Part shown: piece after piece, positions 8,588-17,862 of the stretch
How the letters are laid out: each line of letters opens with the position of its first letter
Numbering within the stretch: the first letter of the stretch is position 1
Source of the DNA: Fulvimarina pelagi HTCC2506
Lineage (GTDB): Bacteria; Pseudomonadota; Alphaproteobacteria; Rhizobiales; Rhizobiaceae
NCBI RefSeq assembly: GCF_000153705.1
Contig: NZ_DS022272.1
Coordinates: 3,504,432-3,568,431, forward strand
Direction of reading: 5' to 3'
DNA length: 64,000 bases
Position numbers and translations under genes: made by a program
Notes under the pieces: generated by a model
Told to the model about the DNA's origin: nothing
The model's input: the letters and a program-made list of their open reading frames with translations, nothing else
The model's database searches: none

Positions 8588-9877
8588 TTAGTTCTGGAAG
8601 AGCTGTAGAATCGACTGCGAAGAGTTGTTTGCGATCGAGAGCGCCTGGACACCCAGCTGTTGCTGGGTCTGCAGTGCCCTCATCTTCGTCGACTCCTCAG
8701 TCATGTCCGCGTCGACGAGCGTGCCGATCCCCCGATCGATGGTGTCCATCAGGTTGGAGACGAAGGTCATCTGCATGTCGATCCGGTTCTTTGCAGAACC
8801 GAGGGTCGACGCCGCGGCCGTGACCTTGCGGAGCGCCGCATCTGCTATGTTGATGTAGGCCTTGATATCGTTGGAAGTCAGGCCCGCCTTCGTCACATCC
8901 ATTTCGCTGACGCCAACGGAGTCCGTGTTGATCGTCGTGGTTCCTGTGCCGAGTATGACGGCCGAAGCTGTTCCCGTGGAATTGCTTACGATCGCTCCGG
9001 TCGTGGTGTTGATCGTGACGCCTTGGACACCCGAAGAGACCGCGGCGTTCGCAAGGACCCTCGCGTAATTCGCAGCCGTTATGACGCCGTCGGTCGTGCC
9101 AAGGGCCGAGTCCACGTTGGCTTTGGTGATGACGACCTTCTGGTCGGCGCCGCCGTCCACGCGCAAGTTGACCGTCCAGATATCGTCGGCATCCATTGTT
9201 TCAGTCGCGGATAGCGCGCCGACATAGCTTCCTGAAGTCGGCGGAGGACCTGCGGTGCCGGCTGCGGCGGTACCTGCAGCGGCCGTTATCGTGCCGGCGC
9301 CGGTGTTGCGTCCGCTGTCGATGATGCCGGCCTTGCCGGTTCCGGAGTCGAAGAGGGTGAAGGCAGAGATATCGAGCTTGATGCTCGAAAGCGAAAGTGC
9401 ACCGCTGGAGCTCCGAGAAAAGCTCGCGATGATGTCTTTACTAGAAGTATATCCGGCGACGCTGCTGTCGACCGAGAGCCAGTTCTGCCCAGAGAAGGAG
9501 GCCGATGCGGCGATGCTCCTCAGCTGGTTCTGCAACTGACTGATCTCGTCTTGTACTTTGGATCGGTCGACCCCGTCCTGCGCTGCCGTCGTGAGCTTCG
9601 CCTTGATCTCGTCGAGTACGTCTTTCGCGGAATCCATCGCACTGTAGGCCGTATCGACCACGGCTGCGCCGATCCCCAGGGAGTCCTTGACGGCTGACAT
9701 GGCCTTGTTGTCAGAGCGCATCGTCGTCGCAATCGACCAATAGGCGGCGTTGTCCCGCGCCTCCGAGACCCGAAGGCCGGTCGAAACGCGATCCTGCGTC
9801 GCTTCGAGCATCGAGTTGGTGTTCTGCAGTGTCTGCAGCGCCGTCATCGCGGCGACATTGGTGAGAAGACTCGTCAT
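8588..9877 (-). CDS. Flagellin (copy 2)
   Basis: 429-residue paralogue of the neighbouring flagellin. Near-identical D0/D1 ends (N-terminal NVAAMTALQTLQNTNS, C-terminal MTEESTKMRALQTQQQLGVQALSIANNSSQSILQLF in two blocks) flank a diverged centre. The two proteins differ mainly between residues 170 and 330. The pair probably arose by tandem duplication with divergence of the exposed region. AGGT lies shortly before the ATG. The promoter was not identified in the 295 bases upstream. Confidence 0.95.
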   Translation of the reverse strand: MTSLLTNVAAMTALQTLQNTNSMLEATQDRVSTGLRVSEARDNAAYWSIATTMRSDNKAMSAVKDSLGIGAAVVDTAYSAMDSAKDVLDEIKAKLTTAAQDGVDRSKVQDEISQLQNQLRSIAASASFSGQNWLSVDSSVAGYTSSKDIIASFSRSSSGALSLSSIKLDISAFTLFDSGTGKAGIIDSGRNTGAGTITAAAGTAAAGTAGPPPTSGSYVGALSATETMDADDIWTVNLRVDGGADQKVVITKANVDSALGTTDGVITAANYARVLANAAVSSGVQGVTINTTTGAIVSNSTGTASAVILGTGTTTINTDSVGVSEMDVTKAGLTSNDIKAYINIADAALRKVTAAASTLGSAKNRIDMQMTFVSNLMDTIDRGIGTLVDADMTEESTKMRALQTQQQLGVQALSIANNSSQSILQLFQN

Positions 9878-10080
9878 TACGCGCTTTACCTTTTCGTTGG
9901 CGAGCGCCCCTCATGGGCAAATGCGGTTGCGAGCGCTGCGTCATGCAAGGCTTGTGTGAAGCTGAGAGTAGTTCGTTAGGGTTAACGACGAATGAAGCAT
10001 GACCCTGCGTCGCGCGAGCTGCCGAATTTTTTCTTCGCAGCTCGTACGCTACCGACGGGGAGGCGGCCAATTCGAACCGA

Positions 10081-10106
10081 TTGACTTCGGGACCACGGCC
10101 TATAAT
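10081..10106 (+). promoter_or_regulatory. Probable promoter of ppa
   Basis: Perfect TATAAT at 10101-10106, with TTGACT at 10081-10086. The 14-base spacer is shorter than optimal, so the true -35 may overlap this element. It lies 67 bases before the ppa start. Confidence 0.5.
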
Positions 10107-10172
10107 ACCGCTGCGACACCGATGCCGTTGCCAGTTGCGGCGGCCCAATCAAGACCTGACTGAGGACAGTCC

Positions 10173-10709
10173 ATGCGCGTCGAAGCGATCTCCCGAGGCA
10201 AGAATCCGCCAGACGAAATCAACGTGATCATCGAAGTGCCGATGGGCGGCGAACCGGTGAAGTACGAACTCGACAAGGAGTCCGGCGCGCTCTTCGTCGA
10301 CCGCATTCTTTTCACGCCGATGCGCTATCCGGGCAATTACGGCTTCGTGCCGCATACATTGTCCGACGACGGCGACCCGATCGACGTTCTCGTCCTTAAT
10401 GACCGCCCCTTCGTGCCGGGCTGCGTCCTGCCCTGCCGGCCGATCGGCGTTCTCGTGATGGAAGATGATGCCGGCCAGGACGAGAAGGTTGTCGCCGTTC
10501 CTACGTCGAAGATGACGCGGCAGTACGAGAACGTGAAGACTGCGACCGACATGCCGGAGATCCTCCTGAAGCAGGTCGAACACTTCTTCGAGCACTACAA
10601 GGATCTCGAGCCCGGCAAATGGGTGAAGATCCACAATTGGGGCGACGTCGAGCATGCCCGCAAGATGATCCGCGACGCGGTCGAGCGTTACGACAACGAC
10701 AAGAAGTAG
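10173..10709 (+). CDS. ppa: Inorganic pyrophosphatase (family I)
   Basis: Cytosolic Mg-dependent hydrolase of pyrophosphate, pulling biosynthetic reactions forward. The 178-residue length is standard for family I bacterial enzymes. The metal/substrate signature [10 protein letters not shown] is at about residues 65-74, with [12 protein letters not shown] just before it and the Lys/Arg-rich catalytic region after. GAGGA lies seven bases before the ATG. It appears to be a single gene. A loose AGAGCCG/CGGCTCT inverted repeat at 10732-10767 may be its terminator, though the loop is large and there is no T tract. Confidence 0.97.
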   Translation: MRVEAISRGKNPPDEINVIIEVPMGGEPVKYELDKESGALFVDRILFTPMRYPGNYGFVPHTLSDDGDPIDVLVLNDRPFVPGCVLPCRPIGVLVMEDDAGQDEKVVAVPTSKMTRQYENVKTATDMPEILLKQVEHFFEHYKDLEPGKWVKIHNWGDVEHARKMIRDAVERYDNDKK

Positions 10710-11124
10710 ATCCTATCTGACCGACATAGAGAGAGCCGCCCGCGTTTCACGATCGCAAGCCGGCTCTTAATTGCGAAGCCGTAAATCCACCGCCGCAAGC
10801 GGCTTCGAGTCGCGCGTCAAGGTAGCGTGGCGTCTGCCGGAATCGGTGCCGGAATGTCGTCCTCGCTGTGCAAACGGTAGATCTGCCTTTCGCCGGCCTG
10901 CCGAAGAGCATGGAATTGGCGGTGAAAGCGCCTGTCGCTCGCGTTCTGAGACTCACCTTGGGCCTCGGAACTGTTGGAAAGTGGGTTCGGCTTCGCCGAA
11001 ACTTACCAGCCGGTCAAGCAACCGGAACGGAACGCGTCGGCTCCGGTCCCTTCGCAACAAACGTCTCCGGAGTAGCCTGTTCTCTTAGCCAGACAGTACC
11101 GAGACGATCGCCCGAAGGTTCTGA
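10710..11124. other. 415-base gene-free interval between convergent ppa and mrp
   Basis: The genes on both sides end here. Apart from the weak inverted repeat AGAGCCG (10732-10738) / CGGCTCT (10761-10767) I see no structure. The small open frames have no coding character. Confidence 0.6.
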
Positions 11125-12306
11125 CTACTCGAACACGATCGACGGGCCACTCATCATGCCGCGCTCATCCTCGACACGCTGCCAGACCGTCGAGGCGATG
11201 TCGCGGTAGATGGCGGCATGTGAGCCGCCTGCATCGGCTACGACCACCGGCGTGCCTCCATCAGACGTCTCGCGGATGCGGATATCGAGCGGGATCTCGC
11301 CGAGGAACGGCACGCCGATCCGTTCGGCCTCGCGCTTCGCCCCGCCATGGCCGAAGATGTCGTGCCGGCCACCGCAGTCGGGGCAGAGGAAATAGCTCAT
11401 ATTCTCGACGATCCCGAGGATCGGCACATCCACCTTGCGGAACATCGCAAGGCCCTTGCGGGCGTCGATCAGTGCCAGATCCTGCGGCGTCGAGACGATC
11501 ACCGCGCCGGCGAGCGGCACGTTCTGCGCCATGGTGAGTTGGGCATCGCCCGTGCCTGGCGGCATGTCGACGACGAGAACGTCGAGTTCGCCCCATTCCA
11601 CCTCGCGCAGCATCTGGGTGATGGCCGAAATGACCATCGGCCCGCGCCAGATCATCGGCGTTTCCTCGTCGACGAGGAATCCCATGGACATGACCTTCAG
11701 GTCATAGGCCTCCATCGGCCGGATGATACGCCCCGAGACCGGCTGCGGCCGCCCGGAGATGTGCAAGAGGCGCGGCATGGAGGGGCCGTAGATGTCGGCG
11801 TCGAGGATACCGACCCTTTGTCCGTTGGCGGCAAGGCCAAGCGCCAGGTTGACCGACGTCGTCGACTTGCCGACGCCGCCTTTTCCCGACGCGACAGCGA
11901 TGATCGCGCCGATGCCGGGCACCTCGGCCTTTTCCGGCGCGGGCGTCGCAGCTTGCGCGCGGTTTGCCATGGGCGGAGGCACGGCGGACGCCTGATCACG
12001 TGTCGGCGCGGGACGGACGGGCTGGGCGGGCGTGTTCGCGCTTGCCGAGCCCGAACCCTTGGCCTCGGCGGTCAGCGCCACGACAGCCTTTTCGACCCCT
12101 TCGACGCTCATCGCCGCCTTTTCCGCCGCGACACGCAGGGGCTCCAGTTCCTCCGCGCGGTCGCCCGGAACCGTCAGCGAGAAGAAGACCTTGCCGTCAT
12201 TTGCGAAGATCTCCGAGACGAGCCCCAGATCGACGATATTGCTCGTCAGGTCGGGCCCCTTCACACGGCGCAGCTGCTGGCGGATGGTTTCCTTGTCGAT
12301 GGCCAA
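11125..12306 (-). CDS. apbC: Iron-sulfur cluster carrier Mrp/ApbC
   Basis: P-loop ATPase that binds and transfers Fe-S clusters to apoproteins in the cytosol. It has an N-terminal DUF59/MIP18-like domain (residues 1-90), a Pro/Ala-rich linker, then the NTPase domain with deviant Walker A SGKGGVGKST. The C-terminal cluster-binding CPDC is in the motif YFLCPDCGGRHDIFG. The preferred start is TTG at 12306, giving a family-like N-terminus and 393 residues; an ATG at 12381 would add a 25-residue basic tail unlike relatives. Its location next to an Fe-S-rich formate dehydrogenase region may be coincidental. Confidence 0.93.
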   Translation of the reverse strand: MAIDKETIRQQLRRVKGPDLTSNIVDLGLVSEIFANDGKVFFSLTVPGDRAEELEPLRVAAEKAAMSVEGVEKAVVALTAEAKGSGSASANTPAQPVRPAPTRDQASAVPPPMANRAQAATPAPEKAEVPGIGAIIAVASGKGGVGKSTTSVNLALGLAANGQRVGILDADIYGPSMPRLLHISGRPQPVSGRIIRPMEAYDLKVMSMGFLVDEETPMIWRGPMVISAITQMLREVEWGELDVLVVDMPPGTGDAQLTMAQNVPLAGAVIVSTPQDLALIDARKGLAMFRKVDVPILGIVENMSYFLCPDCGGRHDIFGHGGAKREAERIGVPFLGEIPLDIRIRETSDGGTPVVVADAGGSHAAIYRDIASTVWQRVEDERGMMSGPSIVFE

Positions 12307-12523
12307 TCTTTTCAGTCTCGCTAGTCGGTGCGGGCGCGCCGCAGCGCTAAAGAAGGCGGCGGCGAGTCCTGCTGGGTGCATCGGCGCATCACGGCCTTGC
12401 CGCTGTCACCTCGGTCGTTTCGTCTGATAAGGCATAGAGCGACCCGACGCCAATGGTCCCGCGGCCCCGAATCGTGCCGAAGTCGGCGAAAGCCACCCGG
12501 CCGCAATTGGAAGGAACCGATCA

Positions 12524-12814
12524 ATGTCATCACGCCCGAACGGCGATCGAGGCCCGGAGACCCTCGCGCCGAAACCGATATCCGGCGAAAACTTCGTCCG
12601 GCTGGCGGACCGCTTCATCGACGTCGCCAACCGGGCCAACAAGAAGCAGGCGGCCACGGACATCCACATGGCCTTTCTCTACGGCGCGGCTCGCTACAAC
12701 GCATTCGTCGCCCGTAATATCCGCGAAATTGCCGACGACGAGGCCTTCGTCGAGGAGATGGCCGGCATCTACAAGGAGATGCTGCGCAATCATCTCGCCG
12801 ATCCGGACGTCTAG
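12524..12814 (+). CDS. DUF3144 family protein
   Basis: 96-residue cytosolic protein resembling DUF3144: a helix FVRLADRFIDVANRANKK, then FLYGAARYNAFVA, then a C-terminal helix ending LRNHLADPDV. There is no signal peptide or membrane segment and no known function. GGAAC precedes the ATG. Its stop codon overlaps the end of the convergent DUF3306 gene by four bases. Confidence 0.75.
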   Translation: MSSRPNGDRGPETLAPKPISGENFVRLADRFIDVANRANKKQAATDIHMAFLYGAARYNAFVARNIREIADDEAFVEEMAGIYKEMLRNHLADPDV

Positions 12815-13581
12815 CCCTCCAGCCGGCGGCGCAGGGAGACGCGTCTGCGCACCGATGCCTCACCTTCGCCGGGTTGTGGCGCCGTTGCGTCTTCGTCGAT
12901 GAGTTGGCTCACCTCGGTAGCCGATTCTTCGTCGGGTTCGGCAATATTGGCCTCGGCGGTTCTCGGATCGTCTCCCACCGGGAGCGCGTCGGACGACGCG
13001 CCTTCGCTGACTACGGCGTCGGTGTCGAGGGCTGTCGGTTCTACCGATCCGGCCTCGGCGACCGCTGCCTCCTCCTCCGAAACTCCTACCGCGTCGTGCG
13101 CCTCGTCTTCCTCGACCTTGAGCCGTCCCGTCAGGCGCTGCGCCTTCTGCTCGGCTTCGGTAAGAAAGCCGCGTCCAGCCTGCCAGATTGACTTGTAGAC
13201 GTTGTGCGCGGGATTGCGAAAGTCCTGGTCGTAGTCGTTCAGACCGTCGAGATTGGCGAAGACCGGATTGGTCGTCCACAGCTTGCGCATTGCCTGCCGC
13301 TTCAGAAGATGCGGTACGCCCTTCTTGAAGAAGGCCGAGAAATCGTCGCCGTTGCCGAGGGCATCGAGATCGATCGCTTCGGCCTCCAACCGATTGCGCT
13401 CCATCTCGGCGAGGTCCTCGGCCTCCTTCGCAACATGTTCATCTGCTGCCGCCAAGTCGGCCGGATCGTCCCTCGGCTCGTCCTCAGGGCAAACCTTCGG
13501 TGCGGCCTCTTCCTCCGCAACGGCGCGCTTGCGGCGCGACCAGCGTGAAAGGAAACCGTCCTCGGCATCCCGCTCAGCCAC
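12811..13581 (-). CDS. DUF3306 domain protein, formate dehydrogenase-associated
   Basis: 256 residues, acidic and low in complexity apart from the N-terminal signature DGFLSRWSRRKRAV and a central block with FKKGVPHLLKRQAMRKLW, typical of DUF3306. The C-terminal half is a Glu/Ala/Asp-rich, probably disordered tail. Function is unknown; the family co-occurs with DUF3305 and formate dehydrogenase genes. Start is a GTG at 13581 with GAGGG upstream, inside the last codons of the DUF3305 gene (8-base overlap), so the pair is translationally coupled. Confidence 0.82.
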   Translation of the reverse strand: MAERDAEDGFLSRWSRRKRAVAEEEAAPKVCPEDEPRDDPADLAAADEHVAKEAEDLAEMERNRLEAEAIDLDALGNGDDFSAFFKKGVPHLLKRQAMRKLWTTNPVFANLDGLNDYDQDFRNPAHNVYKSIWQAGRGFLTEAEQKAQRLTGRLKVEEDEAHDAVGVSEEEAAVAEAGSVEPTALDTDAVVSEGASSDALPVGDDPRTAEANIAEPDEESATEVSQLIDEDATAPQPGEGEASVRRRVSLRRRLEG

Positions 13582-14131
13582 TGGAAGGGCCCTCGCCACT
13601 CGAGCCCGGTCGCTCGAAGATCGGCTCCTTGCCGAACTTGTGCTCTTCCACATCCACCTTGTCGCGGCGGCGCTTCTTGAAGACCTCTTCCGTATGGTGG
13701 CGGTTACAGAATTCCTTCAGGGCGCTTTCGATCTCCGGCGGCATTGCGACGCGCTCGACGATGTCCTCGCCGCTGTCGTCGAGATCCTGCGCCAAATATG
13801 GCGAGGCGGTCACCACGTGGACGAACCAGGGTAGCGGATGATCGGGGTTCGTCGTACGGCGCAGCGCCACGAACAGCGCCGGCGTCGACGCGTTGAAATT
13901 GTGGACATAGGCTTCGGTCTCGGTCGCATGGACGGTGAGATCGTGGACGCCCATGAAATAGCGCGTGCGCTTCTCGTCGCGCATGATCTCGTGGCCGATC
14001 GCAAATCCATCGGATGGGGGCATCACGCCCACCGGCAGCCAGATTTCCTTGACCCAGCGTGATACCGGGCGGCGCTTCTCGGCGAGAACGCCGAGCCTGA
14101 TCGTCAGTTCGCGGGACACTTCGGCCCTCAT
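13574..14131 (-). CDS. DUF3305 domain protein, formate dehydrogenase-associated
   Basis: 185 residues, cytosolic, no signal peptide. The DUF3305 core includes SRWVKEIWLPVGVMP and later DHPLPWFVHVVTASPYLAQD, with a basic C-terminus. No enzymatic motif is recognisable. It is expressed divergently from the polyferredoxin gene starting at 14285 and coupled to DUF3306. The trio polyferredoxin-DUF3305-DUF3306 recurs beside FDH3 operons in Rhizobiales (general knowledge). That suggests a shared role in assembling or serving the formate dehydrogenase. Confidence 0.85.
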   Translation of the reverse strand: MRAEVSRELTIRLGVLAEKRRPVSRWVKEIWLPVGVMPPSDGFAIGHEIMRDEKRTRYFMGVHDLTVHATETEAYVHNFNASTPALFVALRRTTNPDHPLPWFVHVVTASPYLAQDLDDSGEDIVERVAMPPEIESALKEFCNRHHTEEVFKKRRRDKVDVEEHKFGKEPIFERPGSSGEGPSSG

Positions 14132-14284
14132 TTCTTTCGCTACGGCATCCGAACGTATTGGGCGGACACCATTTTTTCCTCTCCATTTCTAGGTTAAATC
14201 CGTTCTAAAGTCAGCCACGACCTTTCCGTTTGTCGTATCAGACCGGTCTAGTGGCTCCCAGAAGCATCAAGGGACATTCGTCAT

Positions 14285-16324
14285 ATGGCATCGACCGCCC
14301 GCCGGGTTCTCGTCTGCAACTGCGAAAAGTCGATGAGCGTCGACGGCGCCGCCATCGGGCGAGCGCTGGGCGGCGAAGCCTTGCCTGTCCACACGCATCT
14401 CTGCCGCTCCGGCATCGCCGCCTTCGAGACCGCGCTCGCCTCGGGCGACGAACTGATTGTCGCATGCACGCAGGAAAGCCCGCTCTTTGCCGAGATCGCC
14501 GAGGAGCAGGAGCGCAGCGTCGCCCGCTTCTTCAATATTCGCGAGGCTGCCGGTTGGACTGCCGACGGGCGCAGTGTCGCGCCAAAGATGGCTGCTCTTG
14601 CAGCTGTGGCCGCAGTCGAAGGCAAGCCCGCGCGGCTCAGAACCTTTGAAAGCGATGGCCTCTGCCTTCTCGTCGGCAAGGGGCAGGCCGCGCTCGACGC
14701 GGCGCAACTCCTCAACCGCGATCTGTCAGTGACGCTCCTCCTGGCCGATGCGGACGACGTCATCCTGCCGGAAATGCTCGACTTCCCGATCTTCAAGGGC
14801 AAAGTCACGGCTGCGAACGGCACGCTGGGTCGCTTCGAGGTCACCGTCGACGACTATGCCGCGATGCTTCCGTCCTCGCGTGGGGCACCTCAATTTGCCA
14901 TGCCGCGCAACGGCGCGAAGTCTACCTGCAGCGTCATCGTCGACATCAGCGGCGAGATTCCGCTCTTTGCGCGCCCAGAAGGCCGCGACGGCTATGTGCG
15001 CGCCGACCCGCGTGATCCGGCGGCCGTCATGCGTGCGATTTTCGAGGCGAGCGCCTTCGAGGGCGAATTCGAAAAGCCGATCTATGTCACCTACGATGCT
15101 TCGATCTGCGCTCATGAACGCTCGCGGAAGACTGGCTGCACCAAATGCATAGATGTCTGCCCGCCGGGTGCCATCACGCCGGCCGGCGACGAGGTGCTGA
15201 TCGACACCGCGATCTGTGGCGGCTGCGGCAATTGCGCGGCTCACTGCCCCACCGGTGCTGTTTCCTACACCTACCCGCAGCGCTCTCAGATCGTCGAACA
15301 GGTGCAGACGCTGGCGTCCACATTTCTCGGCGAAGGCGGCACCGAGCCGGTGCTTCTCGTCCACGACGAGCGCCACGGCAAGGAGATGATCAACGCCATG
15401 GCGCGGCTAGGCCGCGGCCTGCCCGTCAACGTCCTGCCGCTCCCGCAGCATTCCACCACCGGCGTCGGGCACGACCTGATGGTCGCGGCGCTCGGTGCCG
15501 GTTTCCGCTCGATCGTGATTCTGGTCGATCCGCGCCGAAGCGACGAGACGGTCGCGATGCGCGAGGAGATTGCGCTCGTCGACGCTCTTCTGTCAGGCTT
15601 GGGCCATGCAGCGGGGCGCGTAGCGATCATCGAGGAGCGCGATCCCGATGCGGTAGAGGGAATTCTCTACGATAAGCTGATGGCACCTGAGATTGCCCGC
15701 GGCACCATCTCCGCCCGCGGCTCGAAGCGGGACGTCGCGCGCACAGGAATCCAGCAGCTCGCGGACGCCGGCACGCCGAAAGGAGAGCTGATCGCGCTGC
15801 CCGCGAGTGCCCCTTATGGCACGATCCATGTGGACAAGAACGCCTGCACGCTGTGCATGGCCTGCGTTTCCGCCTGCCCGGTGGACGCGCTGCGGGCCAA
15901 TCCGGACAAGCCGCAGTTGCGCTTCGTTGAGTCGGCTTGCGTTCAGTGCGGCATCTGTTCGGCCACGTGCCCGGAAAATGCGATCACGCTGGAAGCCCGA
16001 TACAACGTGTCGCCTGAGGTGATACGCCCGGTCACGCTCAACGAGGACGAGCCTGCCGAGTGCATTCGCTGCGGCACGCCCTTCGTGGCGCGCGGCATGC
16101 TGGAGCGCGTGTCGAAGACGCTCGCCGGCAAACACTGGATGTTCCAGACGGAAGAGCGCAAACAACTCCTGCGCATGTGCGACAGTTGCCGGCTGGAAGC
16201 GCTGTCCGCCGACGGCGGCGATCCCTTCGCCATCGCGCATCGATCACGCCCCCGAACGACCGAGGATTACATCAACGCAGAGAAGAAGGGTCTGACGGTC
16301 GAGGACTTCTTCTCGGACGACTGA
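14285..16324 (+). CDS. Large multi-cluster 4Fe-4S protein (polyferredoxin) of the formate dehydrogenase region
   Basis: 679 residues with no signal peptide, so cytosolic. Paired ferredoxin-like domains lie at residues 285-325 (CTKCIDVCP and CGGCGNCAAHCP) and 521-565 (CTLCMACVSACP and CVQCGICSATCP), each pair fitting two [4Fe-4S] clusters. An N-terminal domain (1-180) has isolated Cys (VLVCNCEKS, THLCRSG, VACTQES). A C-terminal Cys pattern CIRCG...CDSCR could bind a further metal. About 190 residues between the two ferredoxin pairs lack Cys. An electron-carrier or maturation role is inferred from the divergent DUF3305/DUF3306 genes and the FDH3 operon downstream. AAGGGA lies ten bases before the ATG. 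Confidence 0.85.
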   Translation: MASTARRVLVCNCEKSMSVDGAAIGRALGGEALPVHTHLCRSGIAAFETALASGDELIVACTQESPLFAEIAEEQERSVARFFNIREAAGWTADGRSVAPKMAALAAVAAVEGKPARLRTFESDGLCLLVGKGQAALDAAQLLNRDLSVTLLLADADDVILPEMLDFPIFKGKVTAANGTLGRFEVTVDDYAAMLPSSRGAPQFAMPRNGAKSTCSVIVDISGEIPLFARPEGRDGYVRADPRDPAAVMRAIFEASAFEGEFEKPIYVTYDASICAHERSRKTGCTKCIDVCPPGAITPAGDEVLIDTAICGGCGNCAAHCPTGAVSYTYPQRSQIVEQVQTLASTFLGEGGTEPVLLVHDERHGKEMINAMARLGRGLPVNVLPLPQHSTTGVGHDLMVAALGAGFRSIVILVDPRRSDETVAMREEIALVDALLSGLGHAAGRVAIIEERDPDAVEGILYDKLMAPEIARGTISARGSKRDVARTGIQQLADAGTPKGELIALPASAPYGTIHVDKNACTLCMACVSACPVDALRANPDKPQLRFVESACVQCGICSATCPENAITLEARYNVSPEVIRPVTLNEDEPAECIRCGTPFVARGMLERVSKTLAGKHWMFQTEERKQLLRMCDSCRLEALSADGGDPFAIAHRSRPRTTEDYINAEKKGLTVEDFFSDD

Positions 16325-16438
16325 GGCACAGCGGCGTCTATTGTTTCAGTTTAATTCCGGCGTCCCAGTGAAACCAGAGCGAAGGGACGCTTCGATCTCG
16401 CCGATGGAAAAAAGGTCAAGCGTTCGACCTGATTCGCT

Positions 16439-16786
16439 TTACTCCTGAAGCCCCTGATTGCGAGTCCTGTCGCCCAGGCTTCCCTGTTCGCCGCGTGCCG
16501 CGCAGGTCGCTTCGATGTCTTTACGGGCTGCCTCGCCGGCTTCGGCCGTCATCAACTCCTGCTCAACGAGCTGGTCGATATTTGCCGACCGGTTCGCAAT
16601 GCACGTCTGTATGTCGCTCGAAGTCGTATAGGCCTGGAGGTCCTCCGCCCGCTCAGGCACCGTCTCGACCCAAGGCTCGGTGTTCAGCCAGACGAAGGCC
16701 GCGATCAGCGCCAGCACGAGGGCCAATACGATGGCGACGAGACGCATCAGCCCCGAATTGACGAATTTATGTGGCGTCGCGGCCAT
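16439..16786 (-). CDS. Small membrane-anchored protein of unknown function
   Basis: 115 residues: a short cytosolic N-terminus, one membrane helix (about residues 13-34, LMRLVAIVLALVLALIAAFVWL broken by no charge), then a hydrophilic domain with two Cys (IQTCIAN and EATCAARG) that could form a disulfide outside the membrane. The ATG at 16786 has GGGAGGA at ideal distance, so the longer frame to 16855 is rejected. It starts 14 bases after the DUF6352 stop and is the last gene of the long minus-strand FDH3 accessory operon. I do not recognise the family. Confidence 0.7.
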   Translation of the reverse strand: MAATPHKFVNSGLMRLVAIVLALVLALIAAFVWLNTEPWVETVPERAEDLQAYTTSSDIQTCIANRSANIDQLVEQELMTAEAGEAARKDIEATCAARGEQGSLGDRTRNQGLQE

Positions 16787-16800
16787 GGGCTCCTCCCGGT

Positions 16801-17862
16801 TTAGTTCTTGAAGGCTATCAGAGGCAGATTGGTCAGAAGATTCTGCGGTTTGCAACGCACCAGATGATCTGGCGTCATTGCGAGACCGAGATAAACCGGC
16901 TTGCCACGCATCGTGTCGACGACGCGTGTCTGATCGAGGATCTCCATGCGGAAGAGGGCCACGAATCGGGCGTTTGCGCCTTCGTCGATGCTCTCTCCGT
17001 TATAGAGCGCGTTGAGGAGCTGGTTGGCCACCGCGTCGAGCCCGATATGCCACGACCATCGGCTGTCGGCGATGGACTGCATCGCCTGAACCCGCACAGG
17101 CAGCTCAAAGAAGTGCTTCACCCATCGCTCTATGATCCTCGCGAAGGCGTCCTGCCCAGGTTGGGTGAAGCGGAAGTCGAGTGCGAAGTTGAAATGATCG
17201 GCGCGCAGGAGATAGCCCTTGGCGTTCTCCTCGCTCATAATGTCGAGCGTGACATCGCGCATCGGCGTTCCGGCTTCGGCGAGCAAAGACCCAAGCCCGC
17301 CCATGCCGCGCGATTGCGAATACATCTCCACCACCTCGGCATCGGCGAGAGTGAGCTGTCCGTTCTCCGTCGTCACCTTCTGGTCGCGGAAGAAGACCTC
17401 GCTTGCCCGCAGCACGAAGGGATCGGCCTCGCCGGTCATGAGCGAGGAGAGGATGACGTGGACGAGTTGCTCGTAGAACACAGGCGGCACGCGTGGCGCC
17501 CCATCCTGGAAGAGGCCCAAATAGCCGGACTCCAGCGAGCCGGCCGCCAGAAGATGATCGCGATAGGCGAGGAGCATGCGGTAGTTGTCGGCGGTATCGG
17601 CATCGGAGATCGCGTCGATCTCCGCGTCGCTGATTGGTGCCGTGGGCGTTTCCATGAGCTTTTCGAACAGCTGGTGCTCGGCCGCGCAGCTCTCCTCGAT
17701 CGGATGGATTTCCGGCCGGGTGTAGTAAGCCCGCAGGAAGTCCGGCGAGACAGCGAGGGTGCCGTTCTCCAGCTTGTGGGTCAGATGGAGGCCGGCGGAT
17801 TTCCAGATCGGCGCGCGGCGTGCCGGCTGTTCGCTCGGCGCGGTCTTCGAGGTTGCGCTCAT
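16801..17862 (-). CDS. DUF6352 family protein, formate dehydrogenase accessory block
   Basis: 353 residues, no signal peptide or membrane helix. Recognised from the combination APIWKSAGLHLT near the N-terminus, DFLRAYYTRPEIHPIEESC, and MTGEADPFVLRASEVFFRDQ mid-protein; function unknown. The sequence has ten or more predicted helical stretches and no catalytic signature I can name. The ATG at 17862 overlaps the stop of the biotin/lipoate ligase-like gene (ATGA), so the two are translationally coupled. An upstream extension of Arg-rich residues in the same frame is not coding. The family assignment is from memory of this conserved neighbourhood. Confidence 0.75.
   Translation of the reverse strand: MSATSKTAPSEQPARRAPIWKSAGLHLTHKLENGTLAVSPDFLRAYYTRPEIHPIEESCAAEHQLFEKLMETPTAPISDAEIDAISDADTADNYRMLLAYRDHLLAAGSLESGYLGLFQDGAPRVPPVFYEQLVHVILSSLMTGEADPFVLRASEVFFRDQKVTTENGQLTLADAEVVEMYSQSRGMGGLGSLLAEAGTPMRDVTLDIMSEENAKGYLLRADHFNFALDFRFTQPGQDAFARIIERWVKHFFELPVRVQAMQSIADSRWSWHIGLDAVANQLLNALYNGESIDEGANARFVALFRMEILDQTRVVDTMRGKPVYLGLAMTPDHLVRCKPQNLLTNLPLIAFKN

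Noticed and set aside
10732-10767. AGAGCCG...CGGCTCT as a confident ppa terminator
   Set aside because: 22-base loop and no T tract; kept only as a remark.
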